Translations under genes and position numbers: made by a program
NCBI RefSeq assembly: GCF_037072025.1
Contig: NZ_JAXHDD010000001.1
Location: forward strand, 248,001-312,000
Direction of reading: 5' to 3'
Source: Pseudogracilibacillus sp037072025
Lineage (GTDB): Bacteria > Bacillota > Bacilli > Bacillales > Amphibacillaceae
Length of the DNA: 64,000 nt
Part shown: piece by piece, positions 18,050 to 26,772 of the stretch
Position numbering within the stretch: the first letter of the stretch is position 1
Layout: every line of letters starts with the position of its first letter
Notes under the pieces: generated by a model
The model's database searches: none
Seen by the model: the letters and a program-made list of their open reading frames with translations, nothing else
Told to the model about the DNA's origin: nothing

Positions 18050-18988
18050 TCATTTTAAATCTTTAATTTTTTCTACTACTCTTAACTTTGCAGATCTAGC
18101 TCTGCGATTATGTTTTATTTCATCCTCAGTCGGTGTAATTGGCTTGCTCGTAATCCGTTTAAATGGCGCTTTAAATTCTTCCGGCATGATTGGTAAACCT
18201 CTAGGAACTTGTTTTTCTGTACTCAACTTTTTAAAAACTTGTTTGCAAATTCTATCTTCTAATGAGTGAAAAGTAATTACAGAAATTCTTCCCCCAATTG
18301 AAATAACTTCCGCAGCTTGATGTAGAGCATCGTTGAAACTTTCAAGTTCATCATTAACAGCAATTCTTATCGCTTGAAATACCCGCTTTGCTGGATGTCC
18401 TCCTGATCGTCTTGCAGGAGCCGGGATAGAATCTTTAATTATTTCAACTAGTTCATGCGTTGTTTCTATCGCTTTTCTCTCTCTTTGTCGTTCAATATTT
18501 CGGGCTATTTGTTTCGAAAACTTTTCTTCACCATATGTAAAAAAAATTTTGATTAATTGTTCATATGTCCATGTATTAACAACATCATATGCTGTTAAAT
18601 CTGCTCTTTGATCCATTCGCATATCAAGTTTTGCATCATGTTGATAGCTGAATCCCCGTTCTCCTTGATCAAGTTGGGGAGAGGATACACCTAAATCGAA
18701 TAAAATCCCATCTACATTATGTATCTGCTTTTTCGCAAGCTCCGCTTTTAAATGCCTGAAATTTGCATGAATTAATAATGTACGATCACCAGGCAATACT
18801 TCTTTCGCTGCCTTAATCGCCTCGATATCTTGATCAAAACCGATTAAGAGCCCGTCTTTATTTAGTTTCGATACAATTCCACTCGCATGCCCTGCCCGAC
18901 CAAGTGTACAGTCAATATATGTTCCATTTTCCTTTATTTCTAGACTTTCAATCGCTTCCCTCTTTAAAACACTTTCATGTTTATTCAT
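18050..18988 (-). CDS. rsmH: 16S rRNA (cytosine(1402)-N(4))-methyltransferase RsmH
   Basis: S-adenosylmethionine-dependent methyltransferase acting on 16S rRNA C1402. 312 residues. HESVLKREAIESL at the N-terminus, SAM-binding YIDCTLGRAGHASGI (~24-38), LFDLGVSSPQLD, DMRMDQ, and C-terminal RISVITFHSLEDRICKQVFK. Located between mraZ (15-bp gap) and ftsL, the standard position at the head of the dcw cluster. Confidence 0.97.
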   Translation of the reverse strand: MNKHESVLKREAIESLEIKENGTYIDCTLGRAGHASGIVSKLNKDGLLIGFDQDIEAIKAAKEVLPGDRTLLIHANFRHLKAELAKKQIHNVDGILFDLGVSSPQLDQGERGFSYQHDAKLDMRMDQRADLTAYDVVNTWTYEQLIKIFFTYGEEKFSKQIARNIERQRERKAIETTHELVEIIKDSIPAPARRSGGHPAKRVFQAIRIAVNDELESFNDALHQAAEVISIGGRISVITFHSLEDRICKQVFKKLSTEKQVPRGLPIMPEEFKAPFKRITSKPITPTEDEIKHNRRARSAKLRVVEKIKDLK

Positions 18989-19003
18989 ACATCCACCTAC
19001 TTT

Positions 19004-19435
19004 TTATATATCAAAGTCCAGTAAATTTTCCGCAATTTCAGCAAATGATTCTTCCGACTCTGTGAAGTAATCTTCCCAAATTTCTTTAGCCCATACTTCT
19101 ACACGTCCGGAAACTCCGATTACGACACATTCCTTTTCTAATTTAGAATAATTTCTAAGTGTTTGCGGTATATTTATTCTCCCTTGCTTGTCCACTTCAC
19201 ATTCAACGGCACCAGAAAAGAAAAAACGTGTGAAGCTTCGTGCATCTTTTTTAGTAAGTGGTAGTTTTTTTAATTTTCCCTCTAATATTTTCCATTCTTC
19301 CATTGGATAAGCAAATAAACATTTATCAAGCCCACGAGTTAATACAAAGCTCTCACCGAGCCCTTCGCGAAACTTTGCAGGGACAATCATACGTCCTTTC
19401 ATATCAATGTTATGTTGATATTCTCCCATAAACAT
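19004..19435 (-). CDS. mraZ: Transcriptional regulator MraZ
   Basis: AbrB-fold DNA-binding protein, first gene of the dcw operon; represses its own operon in species studied. 143 residues with two tandem MraZ domains, each with a DxKGR/DKQGR motif (IDMKGRMIVPAKFRE, ~10-24; VDKQGRINIPQTL, ~86-98). ATG at 19435 gives the family start MFMGEYQH; a second ATG two codons upstream (19441) is also possible. A matching operator lies just upstream. Confidence 0.95.
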   Translation of the reverse strand: MFMGEYQHNIDMKGRMIVPAKFREGLGESFVLTRGLDKCLFAYPMEEWKILEGKLKKLPLTKKDARSFTRFFFSGAVECEVDKQGRINIPQTLRNYSKLEKECVVIGVSGRVEVWAKEIWEDYFTESEESFAEIAENLLDFDI

Positions 19436-19460
19436 GTTCATTCACCACTTCCATGTCCCT

Positions 19461-19490
19461 ATTTTACCACAATCCCCCACAATCTACCAC
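19461..19490 (-). promoter_or_regulatory. MraZ-type operator overlapping the dcw promoter
   Basis: The minus strand reads GTGGTAGATTGTGGGGGATTGTGGTAAAAT. GTGG(G/T) occurs three times at an exact 10-bp period (plus-strand CCAC copies at 19466-19490), followed by TAAAAT, which with the preceding TGG forms an extended -10. MraZ is known to bind short G-rich direct repeats at 10-bp spacing upstream of mraZ. The arrangement suggests direct autorepression of the cluster; no strong -35 is seen. Confidence 0.65.
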
Positions 19491-19551
19491 TTATTTTTTA
19501 TGGAAATTTTTACTTTTTAGATTAATAGGTCTATTGGACTATTTTGCAATC

Positions 19552-19589
19552 AAAAAAACTCTCACTAATAACTGAGGACTAGTGAGAGT
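19552..19589 (-). terminator. Terminator of bshC
   Basis: On the minus strand ACTCTCACTA pairs with TAGTGAGAGT around a 12-base loop and is followed by seven T. The hairpin overlaps the bshC stop codon and separates bshC from mraZ. Confidence 0.85.
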
Positions 19590-21234
19590 GAAGACTATTA
19601 AAATATGAATTTAAATACACAAGATTGTGGTTTTCATGAAAAGACAATTCTTTTTCCAATAGTTTATTAATAAATCCAATTCCATATTCATTTATAAATG
19701 GGAGCGGACTCCATACTCGTTCTTGAAGAAGCTGATTTGGTTTTAATTGATTACCAATTTCAGTATATTGTTCTAGTTCTAGTTCATATCTTTCTTCTAA
19801 CTTTAACTTTGTTTTATTTTCTAAATAAGCTAATTGGTTTTGAATAAGACGAATATTTTTCCGAGCTTCATTAGCTAGATCCGGACTAATGGTTTCAGCT
19901 AATTGTTGCAGTGGGAAATGTAGTTTATCAACTTTTTCTTTGACACCATCAAATACTGTTTCAATTGGCGGTGTTTCTTGGGTCATCAACCAATTTATTT
20001 TAACATCATCCACTCCATGTTCGAGTACGTGCTCAGGTTCTAATACCCTTGTCGTTAAAAGCTTCTCAATTCTATTTGTAATATATGTGAATTTCAACCT
20101 TGGAAAAACTGGAGGGACATGAAGATTTTCGTCATACGCTCGGAATGCACCCCTCAATGCCGCCCAATAACTAATTTCTCCATCTCCACCAACAAAGGCC
20201 AGTGTTGGAAATAATGTTTCTTGCATAATTGGTCGAGTCACAACATTATTACTAAGCCTCTCTGGTTCTTCTTCTGCCGTTTGGATTAATTGATCGGTAG
20301 TTAATACTAACTCCTCGTTTTTTCCGACCCAAAGATCGCCCTCTCGTTTAAGTAGGATTCTTTCATTATTCGCATCATGATAAAAAAGGTGGGCATCATC
20401 TATCTCAGCCTCTAAAGATGGTGCATATCCTTTTTGGTGTAGCTTTTGAACTGCATTATATACGGAACTAGAAATATCAGGTTGACGGTAAATTAATTGT
20501 TTAAACGCTTTTCTTTCTAATTTCCTCACATCGGGATGGGCTGAATCTATCAACACAATACCTTGATTTGGGAATAACATGAAAATAAGTCGTGCAAAGA
20601 AATCGACATAAGACGTTGACTTTTGTAAGCACAATTGGATACATTCATATAAAGATTTTGTATGTTCTGTTTCCCTTAAATCACGAAAAGCATGCTTAAT
20701 CCATTCTGCCGTTTTTTCTTTTTCTATCCTAACAGAAGAAATCGATTTTTTAAAGTATAACTGTTGAGGAGAAGTATGCTTATAAAGCTTTGTATCTTTG
20801 CTTGAATAAATATGATTAATTTCATCATAATCATGGTCTTCACCTGCAATCCAAAATACAGGAATAACCGGTATGTTTAATTGTTTTTCCTTTTGTTTTG
20901 CAAGTGTAAGAATTGAAATAACTTTGTTCAATGTATACATTGGCCCTGTCATTAAACCCGCCTGCTGTCCACCAATAACAACCACACTATTCGCATTTTT
21001 CAATCGTTCAATTTGCTCAAATACTTCTTGTGGTGCATCCCAATTTGCGTTCAGTTTATGTAATGTTTCCACTAATGCTTCTCGCTGAAAAGAACGTTTC
21101 CGCAAATCAGCTAGTCGCTCTTTACCAGCTTCAAATGGAGGATAATCAAAATAGGCTTGAATATTGTTATCTTGGTTTAAGTAATCTTGAACTAATTGAT
21201 TTGTTAATTGTAATTGGATGGGCTTGATCCGCAT
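19579..21234 (-). CDS. bshC: Bacillithiol biosynthesis cysteine-adding enzyme BshC
   Basis: Catalyses the last step of bacillithiol synthesis, adding cysteine to GlcN-malate. 551 residues (B. subtilis 539). Rossmann-like core with VVVIGGQQAGLMTGPMYTL (~84-102) and VIPVFWIAGEDHDYDEINHIY (~125-145), then a long C-terminal coiled coil (~430-500). It lies upstream of mraZ, the conserved Bacillaceae position (yllA). Bacillithiol is the low-molecular-weight thiol of Bacillus and Staphylococcus relatives. Confidence 0.94.
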   Translation of the reverse strand: MRIKPIQLQLTNQLVQDYLNQDNNIQAYFDYPPFEAGKERLADLRKRSFQREALVETLHKLNANWDAPQEVFEQIERLKNANSVVVIGGQQAGLMTGPMYTLNKVISILTLAKQKEKQLNIPVIPVFWIAGEDHDYDEINHIYSSKDTKLYKHTSPQQLYFKKSISSVRIEKEKTAEWIKHAFRDLRETEHTKSLYECIQLCLQKSTSYVDFFARLIFMLFPNQGIVLIDSAHPDVRKLERKAFKQLIYRQPDISSSVYNAVQKLHQKGYAPSLEAEIDDAHLFYHDANNERILLKREGDLWVGKNEELVLTTDQLIQTAEEEPERLSNNVVTRPIMQETLFPTLAFVGGDGEISYWAALRGAFRAYDENLHVPPVFPRLKFTYITNRIEKLLTTRVLEPEHVLEHGVDDVKINWLMTQETPPIETVFDGVKEKVDKLHFPLQQLAETISPDLANEARKNIRLIQNQLAYLENKTKLKLEERYELELEQYTEIGNQLKPNQLLQERVWSPLPFINEYGIGFINKLLEKELSFHENHNLVYLNSYFNSLHSH

Positions 21235-21309
21235 GAACGCATACTCCTTTAATTTAATTTATCCATCTGTATTGTATCGGAAAAGAGGTATCATTGCATG
21301 TAATCTGTT

Positions 21310-21708
21310 TCAATGAAAATATTTTATATACATTCCTTGAATAATTTCATATGAAATTAATATTGAGTAAATAATTCCAAAGACTAAAAAGCTAATGCGT
21401 GTCAATACTTTTAAACCATTTCTTAAATTAACTTCCGTATGACGTTTCCACTGAAAAATTAATATGATAGATAATACAATAATTAAGAGGATTAACATGA
21501 TTCCTACAACTGTTTGATTTAACAGTTTTTCTAATAAGAGAACAACTGCAATAATATAAAATATAGCTGTCCATTGCACCGTAAAATGAATCGCTTTCCA
21601 CTTATGTTTCAATATAAAATTACTCATATAAAATACTATGATCGTGGAAATGACTGGAAATACGAGTAAAAAAATATATACATGATTATGTATAAGCTGT
21701 TGAACCAT
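21310..21708 (-). CDS. DUF3397-type membrane protein
   Basis: Small integral membrane protein of 132 residues with about four hydrophobic spans (~10-30, 37-60, 64-85, 105-127). The pattern and its place between panE and bshC match the DUF3397 family; no function is known to me. ATG at 21708 overlaps the panE TGA (TGATG), so the two are probably translationally coupled. A TTG one codon upstream is an alternative start. Confidence 0.75.
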   Translation of the reverse strand: MVQQLIHNHVYIFLLVFPVISTIIVFYMSNFILKHKWKAIHFTVQWTAIFYIIAVVLLLEKLLNQTVVGIMLILLIIVLSIILIFQWKRHTEVNLRNGLKVLTRISFLVFGIIYSILISYEIIQGMYIKYFH

Positions 21709-22595
21709 CAACGATTTTCTCCTTCTTTCTCTAAAGCTAAAATACTATAATATACAAATGTTGTGTAAGGCAACATTTTTCTTTTATCTACGTTTAAAAT
21801 GTATCCGGAGATAGCTTCAATTTCTGTTTTTCTATTATTTATAATATCAGCTCGCATGGAGGAGGTGTTTTCTCCTGTATTTGTCGCCGTTTGTACGATT
21901 CGCTCCCAAGACGATTCCTCATCCAAGTTTAATACACTCACTGCTTCTTTGCATAATCTTTTGGCTAAATTGCGGATAGATTCGTTGTGAATAATTGAAC
22001 CATTGGGTACATTAAATAATGCTGTTAAAGGGTTAATAACGGCATTAATAATTAATTTTTCTTTCAATAACATTTCCCAATTGTTCTTAGCTTCAAATGG
22101 GAATTCTTCCATATGTAATTGATTAACTAGATATTGAAGTTCTTTATGTTCACCTTTATAGGTGGCTATCTTTATATTTCCTCTACCTAAATGATCTACT
22201 CGATGATCATCTAGTCGACTTGCACCATGGTCAATTACACCAACATAAATTGAATTTAAAATATGATTCACTTTCTCAAGATGCCCCATTCCATTTTGTA
22301 AAAAGATAATTGGAATAGGCCTATTTATTTTTTCAATCATGGGTATCAGTTGATTTATTTCAGACTGTTTAACACAAATAAGGTAACAATCTTCTTTTTC
22401 TGCCTCTGACACAAGTTTTACTGAAATAGAAGTTTGCTTATAAGGAATTGAAGCTTTTAATACATGTAATTTCTGAGATTCAATTCGTTCTTTTTGTTGC
22501 TTCCTTTTTACATATAATGTTACTTGATGAATGTCAGCCAAATAACCACTCAATAGTAAACCAATGGATCCTCCACCGATAATTCCAATTTTCAT
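21708..22595 (-). CDS. panE: 2-dehydropantoate 2-reductase family protein
   Basis: NADPH-dependent ketopantoate reductase of pantothenate/CoA biosynthesis (ylbQ position). 295 residues. N-terminal Rossmann motif GIIGGGSIGLLLSGYL, ICVKQSEI, IIFLQNGMGH, and the C-terminal helical domain with LKEKLIINAVINPLTALF (conserved Lys and Asn). KRKTEIEAISGYI also matches the family. Specificity for ketopantoate rather than another keto acid is inferred from synteny. Confidence 0.85.
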   Translation of the reverse strand: MKIGIIGGGSIGLLLSGYLADIHQVTLYVKRKQQKERIESQKLHVLKASIPYKQTSISVKLVSEAEKEDCYLICVKQSEINQLIPMIEKINRPIPIIFLQNGMGHLEKVNHILNSIYVGVIDHGASRLDDHRVDHLGRGNIKIATYKGEHKELQYLVNQLHMEEFPFEAKNNWEMLLKEKLIINAVINPLTALFNVPNGSIIHNESIRNLAKRLCKEAVSVLNLDEESSWERIVQTATNTGENTSSMRADIINNRKTEIEAISGYILNVDKRKMLPYTTFVYYSILALEKEGENR

Positions 22596-22767
22596 TTTAT
22601 CCTCACCTTATCGGAAATGTTCGATCAACACTTATAAAAAAATTATATACATTCATATAGAAAAAATGTATCAGTTGAATTTTTCGATATATTACATTAT
22701 ACAATTATTTATACTATAATAAATAAAAGAGATAAACAACATGTATTTGGAAAGGATAGGATCTTAT

Positions 22768-23301
22768 ATGGCAGGTGTAAAAGTAGAAAGACTTTTAGTC
22801 AACTATAAGACTTTAGAAGATTTTAAGCGATTTCAAGCATACGGAAACCAAGAATTGTCCATGTTAGAAGATCTGCAAAATGAAATTGTTGAAAACGATA
22901 CTAAATCACCGTTTTATGGAATTTACTATGGTAATAATCTAGTAGCAAGAATGAGTCTTTATGAAAGATCAAAAGAGTACGATCACTATTTTAATCCACC
23001 TCAAGATTATTTAGTTTTATTTAAACTTGAAGTTTTACCTGATTATCGAAATAGAGGCTACGGTAAAATGCTAGTAGATTATGCAAAAAGTCTCCAATTA
23101 CCTATTAAAACCAATCCAATTATTAATTCTCATAATTTCTGGGAAAAAATGGGTTTTGAAATGGCTTCCTACAATTTAGAAAGAGACTTAGGAGAAAACC
23201 CTTATATATGGATGCCGGAGGGTGTGAAAGAAGCAATTCAAGCTCCTCATAAAACTCCAAAAGATAAACACTCTTCTGGGGAAGCTGACATTTCAAACTA
23301 A
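22768..23301 (+). CDS. ylbP: GNAT-family N-acetyltransferase YlbP
   Basis: Acetyl-CoA-dependent acetyltransferase; substrate unknown. 177 residues. The acetyl-CoA loop LEVLPDYRNRGYGKMLVDYAK (~87-107) is clear, and the N-terminus MAGVKVERLLVNYKTLEDF matches B. subtilis YlbP. I start at 22768 rather than the frame start at 22741 because AGGAT lies just upstream. The C-terminal ~20 residues are an acidic/polar tail. Convergent with the rsfA-like gene across a shared terminator. Confidence 0.88.
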   Translation: MAGVKVERLLVNYKTLEDFKRFQAYGNQELSMLEDLQNEIVENDTKSPFYGIYYGNNLVARMSLYERSKEYDHYFNPPQDYLVLFKLEVLPDYRNRGYGKMLVDYAKSLQLPIKTNPIINSHNFWEKMGFEMASYNLERDLGENPYIWMPEGVKEAIQAPHKTPKDKHSSGEADISN

Positions 23302-23312
23302 ATATCGAAAAT

Positions 23313-23347
23313 AAAAATGAACATTAAGCAAATTAATGTTCATTTTT
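23313..23347. terminator. Bidirectional terminator between ylbP and the rsfA-like gene
   Basis: AAAATGAACATTAA pairs with TTAATGTTCATTTT around a short loop, with A and T runs on both flanks, so it can work in both directions. The stop codon of the minus-strand gene lies inside the stem. Confidence 0.85.
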
Positions 23348-23806
23348 ATTTTCAATCCATTCCCATAAACTTTTCATTTCTGTCCATGCTTCACGATACC
23401 GTTTTATTTCCTCTTCTAGTCGCTTATTTTCCTCTTGAAGCTGAAGAATAACTTGATGTTGCTCTTCTAAAAAACTTTCCTGGGATTTTCCAACATGATT
23501 TTTCACTCTTTCCAACATCGAGATTGCCGATTCTATCGTATGCCTCTCATCTAAATTTATTATTGTCGCTTTTTCATATAAAGACTGCTTGCGGTTATTT
23601 TTTGCTAAGTTAATCGCTTCAGTATGTTGTTTTCTTAGTGAAGCATTCCATCTGAATCCGCATGCAGCAGGGGTTCGTGATAAAGCTTCCCCAGCCTTTT
23701 TAAATGCCTCTAATTGGGTCTTACCACTACGTATATGACGAAGTACGATTTCTGCAAGCAGAATGTCCTCATCTTTTGTCCATGCATCTTGCCTAGGCCT
23801 GTTCAT
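23333..23806 (-). CDS. RsfA-family (YlbO-type) prespore transcription regulator
   Basis: Myb/SANT-like DNA-binding protein related to RsfA, which modulates sigma-F-dependent genes in the B. subtilis forespore. 157 residues: N-terminal domain RQDAWTKDEDILLAEIVLRH (5-24) and ACGFRWNASLRKQH (~47-60), then a linker and a C-terminal coiled coil (~100-150). Genomic position matches ylbO, a paralogue of rsfA. Shorter than RsfA itself (~258 residues). ATG at 23806. Confidence 0.82.
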   Translation of the reverse strand: MNRPRQDAWTKDEDILLAEIVLRHIRSGKTQLEAFKKAGEALSRTPAACGFRWNASLRKQHTEAINLAKNNRKQSLYEKATIINLDERHTIESAISMLERVKNHVGKSQESFLEEQHQVILQLQEENKRLEEEIKRYREAWTEMKSLWEWIENKNEH

Positions 23807-23924
23807 GATTCTCCTCCTCCACTATTTCTATCAATGTATGCAAGTATTTTGACTGATAGAATAGAAGGAGCGATTTTTAAAAAAATATCTAATAATAAAT
23901 AGTAAATTCTCGCATGAAATCTTA

Positions 23925-24677
23925 TTATTTGTTTTGAAATTGTTGAACTGCCTGTTTATGTTCCGCCGATGTCCAAAGACTAGCACATCTGGCAGATTCT
24001 TTTTCCATTTTTTCCATTAACGTTGGCACTGATAATGATTCTATATATTGACTTTTTAGATACGCCATTTGCTCAACCGTCTTACTTAAATATTCACGTA
24101 ATAACTCCATTTCGTTTTCCCATTCGTTGGCTTGTACGATCTTATGAATCCAGCCTTTTTGCTTAAGTAACGTTGTATCATACATTCTACCTTCCGTTAA
24201 CCATTGAAAAGCAAAACTAGGATGAACCTTCTCATAAAGTAATGCTCCTCCGCCCCATCCAGGTAATATTCCTAAGTTGGATTGGATAAAGCCAAATTTG
24301 GAGCCTTCTTTAGCTATTCGAATATCACAAGCAGTTGCAAGTTCACAACCCCCACCTAATGCGTTTCCTTGTAACAAACTTATTGTCGGAACAGGAAATG
24401 TTATCATTTGGAACAATACTTGCTTCATAGTATGTAATGTCCGATAAGCTTTCTCTTCATCGAGATCACCGTGGAAATCAGTTAAGTCACCTCCAGCACA
24501 AAACACGGAATCTCCTGCACTTTTAATTACTAAAAACTTAATTTGCCGTTCTTTTATTTCTTCTAAAACCTTTGATAATTCTTTCGCCATTTCCACCGAA
24601 ATCGCATTTCTTTTTTCTGGTCGATTTAGCAATATAATACCGTATTCTTTTTCTTCATATGTAATTAACTTATTCAA
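23925..24677 (-). CDS. Enoyl-CoA hydratase/isomerase family protein
   Basis: Crotonase-fold enzyme acting on acyl-CoA thioesters; exact substrate unknown. 250 residues. Oxyanion-hole motifs are seen at FCAGGDLTDF (~58-67) and GNALGGGCELATACD (~104-118, containing one catalytic-type Glu), followed by GILPGWGGGALLYE, where many hydratases have PGxGGT plus a second Glu. No beta-oxidation partners adjoin it. It is not part of the B. subtilis ylb order as I know it and may be an insertion between ylbO and rpmF. Confidence 0.8.
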   Translation of the reverse strand: MNKLITYEEKEYGIILLNRPEKRNAISVEMAKELSKVLEEIKERQIKFLVIKSAGDSVFCAGGDLTDFHGDLDEEKAYRTLHTMKQVLFQMITFPVPTISLLQGNALGGGCELATACDIRIAKEGSKFGFIQSNLGILPGWGGGALLYEKVHPSFAFQWLTEGRMYDTTLLKQKGWIHKIVQANEWENEMELLREYLSKTVEQMAYLKSQYIESLSVPTLMEKMEKESARCASLWTSAEHKQAVQQFQNK

Positions 24678-24799
24678 TTAAATCTCCTCTTTACTTCTAA
24701 ATAATTCAACTTTCGCATCTCTTAGATCAGACCAAGCAGGAAATAAGATAAAACTTAGAATTCTTGCAAATAATAGCTCATCTTACACAATAGAAGGAT

Positions 24800-25331
24800 A
24801 CTGTGCAGTAGTGAAAATTTTTACTACTAACGAAATGTAGACAAGTTACAAAGTAAAATGCCGCTACGGAAATACACTCCGCTTTCCGTGGGCGGCTGAT
24901 GAGCCCCTTCGTGCTACGCACTCGTGTCTCACCTAGGCCTATCCTCCCACAGGAGTCTCCGTGTATTTCCTTCGCTGGAAGGATACATGTTTTTCCAACT
25001 AGCGTAGGCAGAATACGTAGACTCCTGCGGGAACAGCAAACGGTTTTCGATGGGACGAACGATAGTGGCAGTCCCACGTGTCCGAAGACCCCGCAAAGGT
25101 AATTTAATGATGGCCGACTAAAAGCGTCCTTTGCGGACAACGTCGGCATACCCCTTGTCGGGGCAAGGAGGCTGAGGCCGTGCCCGCGGAAAGCGAAGTA
25201 TTCTGCCGAAGCGGTATTTCATCACCAATTTAGCAAGGAAGTGAGCAAACACTTATTGTATTTCCGTAGCGGTATTTACATCGCAACTTTGTTTGATATT
25301 TACAAAGAAAATTACTCAGTTACTGCACAGT
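24800..25331. repeat. 532-bp palindromic intergenic element, copy 1
   Basis: Ends are inverted: ACTGTGCAGTA (24800-24810) and TACTGCACAGT (25321-25331). A second inner inverted pair surrounds the CCGCTACGGAAATACA stretch (~24863) and TGTATTTCCGTAGCGG (~25257). The interior is GC-rich with several short palindromes and no transposase gene. A related copy lies at 43.7-44.1 kb and shares the final ~75 bp. Likely a non-autonomous, partly decayed mobile repeat. Between it and the next element (25332-25523) nothing was recognised. Confidence 0.75.
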
Positions 25332-25528
25332 TTACGGAAAATGCTTAACTTAAATACAACGTAAATAACGAAAGTGCCTTGTATTATAGTTGTAACCAAA
25401 TTGGCAGCGCAAAGTCAATTTGGAAAAATACATTTTCACCGTGCTTAATAAACCAATCCAAACCCTTATTGTAACGATACGAAAGTTCGATTCATTATAT
25501 TTTATACATAATCATAACATATCTAATA

Positions 25529-25726
25529 GTGCGTGTTCAAAAAGGAGGATAAAAAGGACCAAGAAGTTCGAGGCGGCGCAGCTCCCGGCAGCGGAATGTA
25601 TGCTTTTAAATACATGAGCAAAGATCTTGCACGCAGAAAAAGTGCTTTCCTTTTTCAAGGAGCGGAAAAGCAAGCATTCGTGCGAAATTCGCAGTGTCAT
25701 TTTTACCGGACTTTTTGAACGTCCTC
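25529..25726 (+). mobile_element. Short MITE-like element, copy 1 (198 bp, long form)
   Basis: Begins GTGCGTGTTCAAAAAGG and ends CTTTTTGAACGTCCTC, so the ends are imperfect inverted repeats sharing TGTTCAAAAAG. Flanked by a perfect direct repeat TAATA at 25524-25528 and 25727-25731, as expected from a 5-bp target-site duplication. Near-identical to the copy at 31489. It contains a perfect GAAAAAG/CTTTTTC hairpin in the ~42-bp block missing from the short form. A 61-codon frame runs through it but is not kept in other copies. Confidence 0.9.
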
Positions 25727-25747
25727 TAATACGTTTATTGAAGAATC

Positions 25748-25782
25748 AAAAAAACAGACCACAGCAATTGTGATCTGTTTTT
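25748..25782 (-). terminator. Terminator of rpmF
   Basis: On the minus strand AACAGATCACA pairs with TGTGGTCTGTT, followed by seven T. It lies directly after the rpmF stop codon. Confidence 0.85.
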
Positions 25783-25783
25783 C

Positions 25784-25957
25784 TTAGTTTTCTACTACTT
25801 CTTTTCCATCGTAATGCCCACAAGCTTTACATACATGGTGAGGTTTTGTTAATTCACCACAGTTTGAACATTCAATTAAACCAGGTACATGTAATTTTTT
25901 ATGAGTACGACGTTGTTTCGTTACTTTTTTGGAAGTTCTTCTTTTAGGCACAGCCAT
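25784..25957 (-). CDS. rpmF: 50S ribosomal protein L32
   Basis: Ribosomal protein bL32 of the large subunit. 57 residues, MAVPKRRTSKKVTKQRRTHK at the N-terminus, with a four-cysteine zinc ribbon (CSNCG and CKACGHY), so this is the zinc-binding form. ATG at 25957 follows AGGGGGTG. It lies 39 bp downstream of ylbN, the usual yceD-rpmF pairing. Confidence 0.97.
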   Translation of the reverse strand: MAVPKRRTSKKVTKQRRTHKKLHVPGLIECSNCGELTKPHHVCKACGHYDGKEVVEN

Positions 25958-25996
25958 GACGGTACACCCCCTTCAAACTTAAACTAAATCAAACGA

Positions 25997-26527
25997 TTAT
26001 TCTTGTCTTCGCTTATTATTATCCAATAAATTTTGTAATTTCGCTAAACGAGGATCAATCGTGTTTTCTTTTTCGGCTTCATATTTCTCTTGTTCATAAA
26101 ACGTCCAGCCTTCTCCTTCTTCCAGTGCTTTTTCATCGGAAAAAACACGATAAGGAGTTTCCAGAATAATATTTTCCTTTATATAAGGTGTCAAGTCAAT
26201 CGTTTCTTCAGTTAGTGGATGTACACCATCCTCTTCGTCCTTTTCATCAAGATTATTAGATGTAGAAAAAATTTCTGTCGCCTCAAATTCAAAAGGATAG
26301 GTTACATCTACTAAAGTACGTGCACAAGGTAAAATCATCTTACCTTTTATTGAAAAAGAAAAAATGAATTCATCCTTATCTATTGTACACATTCCTCTGA
26401 CTCTGACAGGATCGATTTGTTTAATGTCGTTGTTTAACGTTTCTAATTCCGATACGTCGACAATTTCATCAAACATAAAAGGTCCATCAAATGCATTATT
26501 CCTTATTTCCATTGTCGAAAACTTCAT
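25997..26527 (-). CDS. ylbN: YceD/DUF177-family protein YlbN
   Basis: Conserved companion of rpmF; in other bacteria the family is linked to 23S rRNA accumulation, but its biochemical role is unclear. 176 residues. Conserved CARTLVDVTYPFEFEATE in the middle and EETIDLTPYIKENIILETPYRV, ending IDPRLAKLQNLLDNN. ATG at 26527 is chosen over an upstream GTG because AGAGGT lies seven bases before it and the next residues match the family start. Confidence 0.9.
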   Translation of the reverse strand: MKFSTMEIRNNAFDGPFMFDEIVDVSELETLNNDIKQIDPVRVRGMCTIDKDEFIFSFSIKGKMILPCARTLVDVTYPFEFEATEIFSTSNNLDEKDEEDGVHPLTEETIDLTPYIKENIILETPYRVFSDEKALEEGEGWTFYEQEKYEAEKENTIDPRLAKLQNLLDNNKRRQE

Positions 26528-26772
26528 TATTATCACCTCTAGGCAACAAGAGTTATTTTAAAAGGAATTTCACTTTTTGTCAACCATTTTGAAACAATCT
26601 TTTAATATAGTTCCTTTTTAATTTGCAAGTTAACATAAATATATTACTTAACCAATTTTCTCATGTTACTTCAACTAATATAATGCACGAGATATAGTGG
26701 GAACTAAGATATTTGTCTGTTTCCCTTGTGCTTTGCTACAATGATGTTAATAACTGATGAGGAGCTGTTTTT

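Noticed and set aside
24778..25149. 123-residue minus-strand frame and a plus-strand frame in the palindromic element
   Set aside because: Low-complexity, cysteine- and arginine-rich translation of an inverted-repeat element with no ribosome site; the copy at 43.7-44.2 kb gives unrelated frames.
25533..25718. 61-residue frame running through the MITE-like element (also at 31493)
   Set aside because: Short-form copies lose the frame through a missing A in the first codons, and the frame follows the repeat ends exactly; it is a by-product of the element.
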